Below, piece after piece: positions 33,830-45,539 of a stretch of 64,000 nucleotides of DNA. The notes beneath the pieces were generated by a model. The model was not told the DNA's origin. It saw only the letters and a list, made by a program, of their open reading frames with translations, and searched no databases. The translations under genes and the position numbers were made by a program. How positions within the stretch are numbered: the first letter of the stretch is position 1; every line of letters starts with the position of its first letter. This DNA comes from Akebia trifoliata (Eukaryota; Streptophyta; Magnoliopsida; Ranunculales; Lardizabalaceae): positions 496,001-560,000 of the forward strand of contig CM030714.1 of the NCBI GenBank assembly GCA_017979445.1. The letters are read 5' to 3'.

Positions 33830-33862
33830 ACCCTAATAGACAAGACTCAAGAATTTAAAACA

Positions 33863-34397
33863 AGAGTAATGTTGAGGTGATACGAGTTCTACTGTGATTC
33901 TAACAATTCTGATGTGGCTTAATATCCACATCATCCACTTAATGAGTCAACAACCACGTCATCTTTTATTATTAAAAAAAACTTGGTGAAGAAGTTAAAA
34001 AAAAAATACAAAAACTTAGTGAAGAAATTAACATCTTTTCCTCTTCTCTCCTTGATAAGAGAAGAAACTTGGTGAAAAAGCTAAAAAAACATAAATTCGA
34101 ATTAATTGTTGCTATGATTTAGTGAAGAACGGGGTTCAGTGTTCGTGATAAATGCTTCAAACTTCAATGGAACTTTCGAGATTCAAAGAGAGAACAAGAC
34201 AAGAGAGAGAGAGATAGATGTTAGTTTCTTCATCAAGTTTCTATTTTTTTTTTAACTTCTTCACCAAGTTTCTATTTTTTTTTTAATAATAAAAGATGAT
34301 ATGGCTGCTAACTTATTAAGTAGATGACGTGGATATTAAACCACGTCAGAATTGTGAGAATCACAGTAGAACTGCTGTGTCAGCCCAGCATTACTCT
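33863..34397. repeat. Long-armed inverted repeat upstream of UPL5
   Basis: Left arm 33863 to about 34010 and right arm about 34245-34397 are inverted copies. Shared blocks: agagtaatg at the ends, then gttctactgtgattct, acaattctgay, gtggnttaatatccacrtca, catcttttattattaaa and aaacttggtgaagaagtt. Interior about 230 bp, non-coding. No clear target duplication found. It lies about 365 bp before the UPL5 start codon, overlapping or abutting the promoter. Confidence 0.8.
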
Positions 34398-34762
34398 AAA
34401 AATAAAGAAGATCGTGTAGTATAACTAAATTACAATCAGAACCACAGTATACTTTAGAAGTGAAATGTTTTTGATAAATCTGCGAGAGATGAGTTCTCTG
34501 TGCTGCAAAGTCGCGTAAGATAGCAGAGGATTCTGCTGGCGGACTACGCGCGCCGCGAAGTGTGAACGCAACCGACCTTCAAAAACCCTAATTTCTGGTG
34601 TTCTTCACTCTCAGTCCTTCTCGCTCGATCTTTCTATCTGACCTAAGAAATCTTTTCTGGAGTTAGGGTTAGGGTTTCAGCTTCGATTGCATGGATATCT
34701 CCGCTTTATTCATATAAAATTCTCTGTGTGGGTTTGTTTATGTGATTTTGATTCCGTCCCTG

Positions 34763-37700
34763 ATGTCTTTCAGAGAAACCTCAATTGATTTCGTCCATCA
34801 ACGCCTTGATCGGATCTCTCCTAAGCGAAAATTGGATGATTATGGACCTGGAGACGAATTTTCGTCTGATTTGATATCTGTAAGAATGAAGAAAGATGAA
34901 TCTGATGCTGTTAATTCTTCTGCAAGATTAGGGAATACAAACACTGAAGAAGTTTCCGATAGGATTTCTGATGCTCGATTCGTATCTTGTTTTGGTTCCA
35001 GTAGTGGAGAAACGAGTGGAGAGATCAGAAGATCGACAAAGTCACTACATTTCTTCGTGAGATTATTGTCGGGAGGTAATACCCTTGTTGTTCATGCAAA
35101 TTCCGATGATTCGGTGGAATCTGTTCATGAACAGATACGAAGGATGACTGGGATTCCAATTGTCGAGCAACGATTGATTTACAGGGGGAAACAGCTCCAA
35201 TGGGAACAATCCCTTGCCGATTGTTCAATTCAGAATGATGCAGGACTTCAATTGGTTGGGCGGATGAGGAGTACGGAGTATCCGCAAGCTTGGCAGGTAG
35301 TTAACGATTTGATATCCTCTATATGTCGTCTCTGTAGAGGGGATTCTCTCCGTTTATCGAAATATGTTAAATACAGAGTAAAGGAGTTCTTGAAGATGAC
35401 TCCTAAGGATAATTTCGATAGAGCTTTAGGTCATCTTAATATATTTAAGTCTGCCGGTGGTCCATCTGCTTTAGTTATGTTGTTCCTCTCTCCTATCAAA
35501 AGTAACAAGGATTGTGCCGCCGAATCAATTCGGCTATTTCTCACTCCAAATAATGAGTTTTTGCCCAAAGCCACACATGCCCAATGTGCTCCGATAGTGT
35601 TAGAGTTCTGTAAAATGCTTAGTAGTACTGCTAATAATGACCCATTATATATATTGTGCCGTACCACTCTCGGGTCGTTATTGGAAACTATTGGGGTTGC
35701 ACATGGGTCGAGATACTTTGAGAATGCAAAGGCATCTGTTGTTATTCAAGAGTTTCTTCCATTTGTTCGTGAGTTGGCGGGTAAACTGTCTAAGAGTCTG
35801 GAGACATCGAGCATGACTTCATCCCCATTTGTGGGGATGCCATTAGTAACTGATGTCCATGATTTTATCGCTTTTTCGTTCCCACTACGTAGGGCGATTG
35901 AGGCCCACGTGGATGGGCAAGGTTGCCTCCCTATTCATTTGGAGGAGCATATGTGTTACATGGTTGAGATTGGATCACTTCATGACATTTTCTTGGACTT
36001 TCTGGGAAAAATGGATCAATGTTTGAAGAAAATGGAGGAAGTTTTGGTTCCCAGAGGTGAAACAGGGGAGAGTGAAAGTCATCGGCCTTGGTGGTTTCAG
36101 TATCTTACAATTCTGAAGGAATTGTATAGCATTTCTAAACTTTATGAAGGTGCTGAAGAAAAACTTGGGTCTGTTATGAGGTTGAGGAAGTTTTCATTGA
36201 ACGCTCTCATCAAATATGCCAGGCGGAGTGATGATCATTGCTGGCTTCTTGAGTATAAGGATGTTACAGATTTTGAATCTAGGAGGCATTTGGTCATGAT
36301 GTTGTTTCCTGAGGTGAAAGATGATTATGAGGAGATGCATGAGATGCTTATCGATCGTTCACAGTTATTGGCGGAATCATTTGAGTATATAGCACACACA
36401 AGTCCTGAATCATTGCGAGGTGGCCTTTTCATGGAGTTTAAAAATGAGGAAGCTACAGGTCCTGGTGTGTTGAGGGAGTGGTTCTGCTTGGTATGCCAAG
36501 CAATATTCAATCCACAAAATGCACTTTTTCTAGCATGCCCAAATGATCATCGAAGGTTCTTTCCTAATCCAGGTAAGCTTCCACTATTTTGTGTATTTGT
36601 GATTTACTTCAATTCTTTTAGTTTTGGTGGTTAGAAAAAAAATTAGTATCAGAAATTCAGAATTTATTCATATGTTCTTTATCTTGGATGGTACTTGATC
36701 AAATGGACTGGTTTCTGTCACAGTTTTTTTTTCCCCGCTAAATAATCTCTTCAGTTATATAAATTTGGATAAGAAACTAATTGGTTCCTTTAATTTGAAT
36801 GAATTCAAGAAATGGTGATAAGAAGCAATAAAAAAGAATAAACTTTGTATGATGAATATTAAGAGTTCCAAAATTTTAGGTGAACTTCTACATTTAAAGG
36901 CTGTGACATATCTAAAATTAGCTTTCAGTATGAGCCAAACAGTGGGTTTGAGGAAGAAATATTGTTCTACTAATTTGGCTGAAGTCCCAGCAGCCTCCTT
37001 ATTTTGCACTAAGCAGCATGTTCCTTTTTTTGCACTAGTTATTGATGGATTAACTATTCATATTCAAGAAGAGGTCTCTTGATGTGTATCCCTCCCTGGG
37101 CATAGAGGAGAGAGGAGCCCTTGTCCACATCCGGATCGGTAGATTAGACATCCTAGCTCAGCGCAGAAGGATAGAAAGCATCTAGATGAAAGAACATCTC
37201 AACGAACCAGTATTGCCCTCGGCCCAGAAATAGGATCAGCTGACATACCCATCGGGTATAGTCTTTGTTGCTGACCCATCCCTGAGAAACGAAAGAGAGA
37301 ATATAGTAATGTTGGACTTGAACCCATGACTTCAAAGTTGTTTTGCAGCTTGTCAAACTAACTGAGATATAGGTCTAAGCCCTCGGTGTGTATTATTTAG
37401 ATATGATGTAGTGTTTGTAGATGAAATCATTGAACTAGTAAGGTAGTAAATTCAAAACTAATTATATGGAGGAATATTCTAGAAATGAAAGTTTTAAACA
37501 AGTAAATCGATAAAAAAAAAGTGTTAAATAAGTAAGACAAGTATGGTATATACTATGTAAGTTTAATCATGACACTTTTGGAGATGAAGCAACAATTAAG
37601 ATTGACAAGCAAGCAATGCCCCAAAGAGACCAATTCCATTATTTAGGTCAATTATACAAAATGATATAGGAATTGGTTAGGATGTGATCCGAAGAATTAG

Positions 37701-40700
37701 TATTTAGAGGATAAATTGGAGGAGCTCTTTTGGAGTGTTATGTGATCGATGTGTAGGTATCAAGCTAAAGGGAAAAAAAATGTACAAGACAACAATATGA
37801 CCAGCTATTCTTTATGGAGGTAAAGTTGGTTATCATGGAACAACATATTCATGGAATGAGCATAGTAGAGATGAGAATGTTGAGCTTCAATAGGGGATAA
37901 ATAAAATATGGTAAACTCATTTTAGATGTTTCACACGTACAAAAAAAACCACTAATAACACTTCCGATGAGAGATAGCATTTTTGTGCATGTCGAGGGCT
38001 CTAAAAGGATAAGAGGAAAACTGAAATGACATGGGTGTAGGTAGTAATTGAAGGATCATTTCTTGATGAAGATATGGTTCATAGTAAAGTTACATGGAGA
38101 AATAGGATTCATGTTGTCTACCCCATAATTTGGATAAAGTCTAAATAATGATAATTTTTTTTTACTGATTGGGAGCCACTATTCATGGATAGGAGACATG
38201 CAGGAATGTTATGGTAATATCTTGTGTTAATGAAGCTAGTCCAGGGGCGGAGCCAGGATTTAACTCAGGTGGGGGCAAAATAAGAGTGGAAGTTTTTTTG
38301 TGAGGGCAACGAAGACTATAATTTTTTTGTGGGGGCAACATAACAATGGAAACTGTTTTGTGGGGGCAACTAAGAGTGTAAAACAAATTGGGAGAGCAAT
38401 AGTTCATTATTCCAAAGAAGGTTTGAAAATTCTTATGGGGGCAAGTGCCCCCATTGCCCCCACTCTAAATCCGCCCTTGGAAGCTACCACCGCCCTTGTA
38501 GCCTATTCTTTGTATGGTGGCCTACTTGGGAATTTCTCCTTTTTGAGTATATTAATATTAATGTTTTAGTTGTTGGATTATAGTTGTCGGATTTCGAATT
38601 TCGATAAGTTTATCGAATACGGATATTGATTCTAAATATCCATCAATTTTTTTGGATTCAAATTCAGATGTTGAATTTTCTTTTTTGAATGTGCCTGTAT
38701 TCGGTTCGACTCGTATCCGTTGACAGGCCTACACATGGTAGACCTGAGAGGTCACATAAATCTCTACAATTAGGGTATCAATTGTGTAAACATGCAAGTA
38801 ATGATGAGATGAGAACAAGTAGGGTTTTAGGCCCATATATTTTGATAGAAGTAAGAAAATGTAAGGGAAGTTTTGGATTACTGCTAAGTTGCTCAATAAT
38901 ATTTTGTAGACTAAATTGATGCTAGTCGAATGGAGCAAAAGTATTGTAGTTCATATATTAAACAACAAGGGAATCATAAAGAGCTGCACGACTTATCAAG
39001 ATATCAAATTTATGACTCCCACTATGAAATTTTTGGAAAGAGTGAAGGAATGAAGGTCAAGGAGAAAAAAGAATATTAGAGACTAACTGGGTTTTATGCT
39101 AAAGAGATCAACTATCAGACCATTTTTCCTACTTAGCCAAAGGATGGAGAAGTTTAGGGGAAAAAGATGAAAAAATTTCAACATTATTTTTATTTAATGT
39201 AGAGAAATCATATGATGAAGTACTTGGAAATTTAATTTTGTAGGTATTGATAAAGAAAAGAGTCCCAAATAGATACATGTAAAGAATAATGTATGAGTTT
39301 TCAATTGTAACTGACCTATGTTAAGGATCAACTATGAATCTGTTTGTGTTTCAAAATTATAAATGAAGTAATTGTTCATATTCAAGGTGAAATTCCTTGG
39401 TGCATGTTATTTGCAAATGATTGTGTTATTTGATGAGACTAGAGAGGACAAGTGCAAAATTAAAACACTAGAGAGTGAAGTGCCAACTTAACTAAGTGGT
39501 AAGACGTGTGGAATGTTGTTCCCACGTCCTAGGTTCAAATCCCCTTGAATCCAACTTCATTTGCTAGCTAGTAACCCTATTATACCTATCAAAAAAAAAA
39601 AAAAACTACTAGAGAATCGCTTTCAAGTAAGGGTTTAGAATAGTATAGCTAAAACATAGTATGAGAAGTACAAGTTTACTAATAGGACACATAAAGAGTA
39701 AGTTTGTAAAAATTGATGGCCAGGAAATACCATTTTTTTTTAATAAGTAAGGGGGTTAGTGGTTGGTAATTAATTGTTGAAGGCGGGATTTGAAATTACG
39801 TTGTGGTATCAACACTGACAGCTTTATGAACTTTTTTTTTTTTAAAAGTATAATATATTGCAAAGAGGAAAAAACGAAAATAAGGAGGCCGAGAAAGCCT
39901 CACAAGGAACTACAAGGAGAAGAAACAAACAACAACACTAGTATAAAAAGATTCCCATCTAAAAACAAAATCATCAAAAGAAATCCCCGCGAATGCTATG
40001 TTTAGCTTAGACCATAGGAATAAGTAGCCCAAGATCTCTAAGAAACCTTCATGAGAACTTTTGATCCTGTGATTGAACACCCTGTTATTTCTCTCATTCC
40101 AAATCTCCCAAGCAATCGTCGATGGAAGTATAGCCCACATGTAGCGCTTTCTGTTGTGAAAAACATTACTGGACCACTCATCCAACAAAGAAGAAAACTT
40201 ACTAGGAAGAATCCAATTAGTACCGAATAAACCAAGGAAATTTGACCAAATTTTATGGGAGAATGAGCAGTGAATAAAAATATGATCAACCGACTCCCCT
40301 TCCATCAAACAAAGGAGACAACAATTGGGAGTGATCCATCCCCAAGCAATCAAGTTATCCATTGTAGGAATCCTCCCAAGGGAAGCCAACCAGACAAAGA
40401 ATGAGATTTTTGAGGGTACTGACCTTGACCAAATGATAGAACCCGAGTTGGCTCGCTCTACCAGAGGAGTGAGCCACTTATAGAATGACCTTACAGAGAA
40501 TCTCGAGTCTTTCGTTTAATCCATTCCCACCTATCCTGTTCACTTTCATTAAGGTGAAACGTATGCAGGAGATCAAGGAAAGATGTAACTTCAGTTAGCT
40601 CCCAATCATTAAAATTTCTCCTGAATCCCAAATCCCAAGTATTACCGGACTCGTTGCGAACCAAACACTGCTGAATTGATTGATTCTTCTTAATAGAACA

Positions 40701-43700
40701 TGCGTATAAGGATGGGAATTGAGTCGCCAGAGACGAAGTGCCGCACCAACTATCTTCCCAAAATTTAATTTTGTCCCCTAAACCTGCTTTGAATCTAATC
40801 CTTTGCTAACTTTCAGAATCCCTTTCCAAACACTACACCCATACAAGACTTTGGACTCACCACCATACCAACCTGGACTCTTGTCCCCGTATTTAGCCTT
40901 AATAACTTTCCTCCACAAACTACCCCTCTCTTTACCAAACCTCCAAAGCCATTTACCTAGAAGCGCTCTATTGACTAATCTAAGACCCCTGATACCCAGA
41001 CCGCCGTTCTTCTTAGGCATGCAAATCGTCTTCCATCTAACCAAATGATACTTCTTCCTACCGCTCCTATCATTCCACAGAAAGTTCCTCATGAGCCTTT
41101 CCAATCTAATTTCGACGGATCTTGGGAGTATGAATAGAGAAAGAAAGTAAACCGGGATACTCGATAAAGTGCTTTTAAACAATTATAGTATCTATATAAC
41201 AATGGATCATCGTTGCCTTAAAAAAATTATTTTTCTTCTAGGGTAGCATGATGGAATCACCTGGATACATCCCAGAAAAATTGTTTGGACAAAAGTCATG
41301 TTTACGTTGTCTTTGCATTTTTTTTAATTGGATAGTTGTCCTTTCATTTTTTATGCACTTCAACTTTATTTGTTGTAGGAAATTGGGTTTTGTGTCCTAC
41401 TTCCCCCCTTTTTGGATCATTTCACTAGAACAATGCACTCTGCTCTGATGCCATCAATGCCCTTCATTGTATGTCACCGGAAAATATCAAATGATAAAAT
41501 TTTATAAGTGAGCAGGTATATAATTAGAAGTGGAGATAGATATGCTTTTGGTGTTCTATGTGACTAATAGTAAGATGATTGCCCTGTATGGAGTTGGATG
41601 TTTGGCAATCAAGAAATATGTTTATAACTGATCAAAAAAAGTGGATGAAAAGAAACGTGTTTATAGATTGAGATAGATTGGTGGATTGACTCTGACAAGA
41701 TCAGAAATGAACACATTCATGAAAATTAAGAGTAGCCCAATAAGTGGTAAAACTAAGGGAAAAACTATTGAGATTGTTTGGTCATGTGTTGTGAAGACAT
41801 ATGACAGCCAGTTGAAGGGGGGGACATGCAACTTGAAAATTCTAAAAAAACAAGATGAAACCCAAAAAGGACGTGTATTGAGGTAGTGAGAGTGGAATTA
41901 ACAGAAGACACTGTAGACTGAATTGAATGGAGGAACATAATTTATTCAGCGGGCCCCAAATTTGGGAGTAAGGCTTCAATGGTGATGATAGGAAAGAGTG
42001 CAAGAAACAACCAACCTTAGTTTATGCAGGTGTAATAGAATAAAAAAGTAAAGTTGGTAACATAGTCCTGTCTTTATATATAATACTCTATGCTTGACAC
42101 TAATGCAAGTCTCTGTGTCCACTAGTTAAAGATTCATGGTATATACATAAAGCTTTCTATTAACACACCAATTTTTTACTTATAGCACACCAATTAATGT
42201 AAACAATCATTTAATTTCAAAAGGATTGGTGTGTTATAAGTAAAAGTTGGTGTGCCAGTAGAATCTCTCAATATAAATGATGGCATGATTTAAAAAAAAT
42301 GCATACTGTAGTTTTCTCTTCATTATTAAAGTATTCAATGTTTTGTTTTTTTTTTGTTTTCTAAATGTTTCCAAGGGTTGTGCTTCTTTGACAGATGTAT
42401 ACGCTGACCTATTTGTTTTGGATTTATGCAGCATCTGTCGTGGATCCCCTGCACCTCGAATATTTTGTCTTCTGCGGTCGGGTTATTGCATTAGCTTTGA
42501 TGCATAAAGTGCAAGTAGGTGTTGTATTTGATCGCGTGTTTTTCTTGCAATTAGCTGAAAAGTCAGTATCTCTGGAAGATGTGCGTGATGCTGATCCTTG
42601 CTTGTACATGAGCTGCAAAAAGATTTTGGAAATGGATCCTGATTTTTTGGATTCAGATGCTTTGGGACTGACATTTGTTAGAGAAATAGAAGAGTTAGGG
42701 TCCAGGAAAGTTGTGGAGCTCTGTTCTGGGGGGAAGGGCATTGTTGTCAACAGCAAGAATAGAGAGGAATATGTGAACCTTCTTATTCAGAATCGCTTTG
42801 TAACATCTATCTCTGAACAGGTATCCCGTTTTGCACAAGGATTTTCTGAGATTCTTTCTAAGCCGACACTCCAGACAGTCTTGTTCAAAAGTTTAGATCT
42901 CAAAGATCTAGATCATATGTTGCATGGAAACGATAGAGCTATTTGTGTTGATGATTGGAAAGCACACACCGAGTACAATGGCTACAAAGAAACTGATCAT
43001 CAAATCAGCTGGTTTTGGAAGGTATGTGCCCTGTAGGACTTTGGTTTATGAGTTCTATATGCATTCTATAATTGTTCTCTTTCGGTGCATGCTTAGCCTT
43101 CTCTGTCTTTTATGTAATGAGTTGCTTTGTTGATAAGGAATTTTTTATAGGAAATTTTACTAGTCAATGGCTCCAGATTATGGATTTTGTCTATTTTTTC
43201 TTTTCTTTTAAAGAAAATCTTTTGAGAATTACTTCTCACTGGTTGTGTTTTGAATTTCCTTTATCTTTTGGTGAAATGAACAGTTAAATACATGAAATGC
43301 TCTGAAGTAAAATTAATGAAATCATGTCCCTCCATGTAAGTTTATTTTAATCCATTCTTCTGTTAATTCTGCTTTCACCATCTCAATCCATGTCCTTGGG
43401 TCCATCTTGCATTTTTTTGTTTGAATTCGGTTTTTATTAATTTTCACTGTACAACCAAACAATATCAATAGACTTTCCTAGTTTACCACCAATTGGTGGT
43501 AATAACACCGTGACCATCATGTTCCCAATCTATTTGTGGTGATGTAGATGAAGCTCTAATTATCAAAAAAATTAAGCTATAATCTTTGTGATTTGGTTTT
43601 GGTTGGAATTATAAAGAAAACAGTTTGGTAATAGGTTATTGGTTCTATATGTATGCAATGTTATGGTTACTAATTTGTGGAAGCTGTTCCAGGTTGTTGA

Positions 43701-43956
43701 GAGCATGTCCGAGGAGCAGAGAAGGGTACTTCTCTTCTTCTGGACGTCTGTGAAGTACTTACCAGTAGAGGGTTTTGATGGTTTGGCATCTCGCTTGTAC
43801 ATCTTCAAAGCTTCAGACTCCCGCAATCGCTTGCCCTCGTCGCACACATGTTTCTACCGGTTGTGCCTCCCACCCTACCCATCTCTAGCTGTTATGCAGG
43901 ATTGCCTCAATATCATCACCCAAGATCATGTAAGCTGCAGCTTTGGGATTTGGTGA
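34763..43956 (+). CDS. UPL5: HECT-type E3 ubiquitin ligase, UPL5-like, 3 exons
   Basis: Exons 34763-36572, 42432-43021 and 43693-43956, with GT-AG junctions, phases 1 and 0, 2664 nt and 887 aa (Arabidopsis UPL5 is about 870). The ATG at 34763 (MSFRETSID) is the first in frame; the frame is open a few codons further up but without ATG. A ubiquitin-like domain lies at about residues 95-168 (FVRLLSGGNTLVVHANSDDS...LIYRGKQLQWEQSLADC). A mid-region typical of UPL5 follows, then the HECT domain from about residue 530: GGLFMEFKNEEATGPGVLRE, RRFFPNP across the first junction, GRVIALALMHKVQVGVVFDR. The catalytic cysteine is Cys853 in SSHTCFYRLCLPPYPS. It transfers ubiquitin from E2 to substrate; Arabidopsis UPL5 targets WRKY53 in leaf senescence, while this copy's target is unknown. 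Intron 1 is 5859 bp and full of transposon remnants. Intron 2 (671 bp) is plain. Confidence 0.95.
37640..38170 (+). mobile_element. RTE-type LINE fragment in UPL5 intron 1
   Basis: Piecewise translation gives WRSSFGVLCDRCVGIKLKG, then a YKTTI-PAILYGG block and a MRMLSFNRG-like block, the C-terminal part of plant RTE reverse transcriptases. The end ccccataatttggataaag followed by taatgataattttt fits the RTE 3' tail. Stops and frameshifts throughout. Confidence 0.65.
38241..38480. mobile_element. hAT-like MITE (240 bp) in UPL5 intron 1
   Basis: The left end CCAGGGGCGGAGCCAGGATT and the right end AAATCCGCCCTTGG are inverted. Flanks AAGCTAGT and AAGCTACC match at 6 of 8. The interior has repeated 'tgtgggggcaac' words and a self-complementary gggggcaagtgcccccattg segment. 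Confidence 0.7.
38955..39720 (+). mobile_element. RTE-type LINE fragment, interrupted by a SINE
   Basis: Translation pieces NNKGIIKSCTTYQDIKFMT, LGFMLKRSTIRPFFLL and MEKFRGKR match the central reverse-transcriptase region. After the SINE, the frame resumes as R-I-A-F...GFRIV. Multiple stops. It is a separate piece from 37640-38170 and covers an earlier part of the protein. Confidence 0.65.
39475..39607 (+). mobile_element. tRNA-derived SINE nested in the LINE fragment
   Basis: An A-box-like ttaactaagtggtaagacg (about 39487) and a B-box-like ggttcaaatcc (39532-39542) are followed by a short body and a tail of 15 A. Flanking ACTAGAGA at 39467-39474 and 39608-39615 is an 8-bp target duplication. 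Removing the insert rejoins the LINE reading region (cactagagaatcgctttcaa), which confirms the insertion. Confidence 0.82.
39832..41180 (-). mobile_element. L1-type LINE, 5'-truncated, in UPL5 intron 1
   Basis: Minus-strand relic opposite to the gene. It carries the end of the reverse transcriptase frame ([40 protein letters not shown]) and then the zinc-binding (zf-RVT) region ([53 protein letters not shown]). The frame is broken between these parts. The 3' end has a poly-A (T-run 39832-39843 on the plus strand). It is closely related to the copy at 48017-50064 but shorter at its 5' end. Confidence 0.85.
41570..42010 (+). mobile_element. RTE-type LINE fragment
   Basis: Translates in pieces to ALYGVGCLAIKKYVYN, RSEMNTFMKI and K-KTIEIVWSCVVKTYDSQL. 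These are degenerate matches to the ILYG-ECW-IK, RNEHI and RLRWFGHV-RRP blocks of the RTE 3' reverse-transcriptase region. Confidence 0.5.
42163..42257. mobile_element. Short foldback MITE in UPL5 intron 1
   Basis: The left arm acacaccaattttttactta + tagcacaccaatt is mirrored by ggattggtgtgttataagta + aaagttggtgtgcc, about 33 bp per arm with a 27-bp loop. It lies 175 bp before exon 2 of UPL5. Confidence 0.7.
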
Positions 43957-45539
43957 AAAAGAATAAATTGCTTCTAGTTCTTTGAGAATTATGGGCTGTT
44001 GTTGCATGTAAAAACTGGGTTCAGCTTGTACAGTGATTATGGGATCGTAAACTTATTTATTTGAGTTTATGTAAGATGTGGTTTGGTCTCTATAGAAACT
44101 TGAATGACTTTCTTCAGTGAAGGTGGTTTTGGTTTCTCAGCTCTTCTCGTCAAAGTGTTGATGTCATACTAGAGAACCATTTATAAGATTGTTTCTATAT
44201 TTCTGTTCTTGTTGGTAATAATTTTATGTACTTCCATCCATATAAAAGGGGAATGAAATAGAATGTCTTCTGCCTTGTAAACACTTGCTCTCATATTTTC
44301 GTTCGAATCGTTAAGATTTTTTCTGAGGTTTTGATTGATTTGTGAATTGTAATTATAAAACAATAATTTTTAGAATCCAAATATCTTATCTGGCTGCACT
44401 GTTGATAGAAATTTATTTCAGAATCTATTATTAGTCTCCTTTGCTGACTGTATATTTATATGTGCAATTGTGGTACGGTGCATAGGAACAAAAATACAAG
44501 TTCAGAACAACAAAAATAACAAAAAGTTTCAATTTTTTTAATATCTGATCTGACTTTAGAATAATTATTTTTAAACTCCACTCCAAGCATAGCTTCAGCT
44601 GGGATTATGGGAAAGAATTAGATTCTATAATCCAAATGGAACGCTCCTTCGCCTGGTACTTTAAAGGTACAATATATATTCAGTTTCATAGAATACAACA
44701 AACCATGTATTTACAAATTTGTGAATCCAACCATTTTGGTGGTAAACCCGATAGTAAAGATAAAGATACAAGGTATACCTCTAATTTGTTCATGTATGCA
44801 GCAAACCAGATTAACCAATACGGACAATGGCGCATTTCTTAGTAGGAACAAGTGGTCTCTCTACTACCTAAAAGGCAGCAATTCCTTTATGGGGAAGTGC
44901 ATTTTTGTCATAATTCCTTTTTTTTTTTTGGTATTATACTTCTATTAAAAACAAGTCGATCACTTATTTCTTCAAAAATATTTGTGTATTTTTATATAAA
45001 AACAAGCCTTGATGCCTACGTTTTTGTTCTTTTTAATATTTAAAATATTTCTTCACAAAGTCTAAAATCTTTAATCTGTGATTCAGCTTTAGTAAAAAAT
45101 GGATCCACTACCACGTATTTTTCTATTATCAAGCAACGAAATTATTATGATATTGGGTCCAGGTCTATTTAAGGTATCCATCAGATAGGTACTAAGTTGG
45201 TATCGATCCAATCTATTGACAGCCCTAATTCGATATGGGAATAAAACCACAACCTAACAAATTTGCTTGCAGCATAAGAGCATCTCACGAATCTTACAGC
45301 AATATACAATATTGTATAAAAATAAAATAAAAATACATCCCACAAGTATGTCGCAAATGTTTACAGGACAAATGTTCTCAAAATATGGATAAGAATGGTA
45401 AGAGACATAGCATCGAAAGGAAAAAAATACAGTAAAAAAATCAAAGAAATGGATTCGTATTATAATTACGCCCGGACCTCTAGCAACCCAGAAAACAGAT
45501 TGGACTTAGAATAGCAGCAGATGATGGTGTGCTCTGGTT
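43957..45539. other. Convergent intergenic region, UPL5 and GDPDL 3' ends
   Basis: An AATAAA word at about 43969 is close behind the UPL5 stop. A single hAT-type terminus (ctattgacagcccta) ends at 45227 with no identifiable partner. No gene in between. Confidence 0.45.

Noticed and set aside
34742..34762. Seven extra N-terminal codons for UPL5
   Set aside because: The upstream extension begins at GTG, not ATG. The first ATG in frame is 34763.
37085..37400. Minus-strand tRNA-like A/B box pair (SINE?) in UPL5 intron 1
   Set aside because: A gggttcaagtcc B-box word is present, but I found no tail or target duplication, so the boundaries cannot be set.
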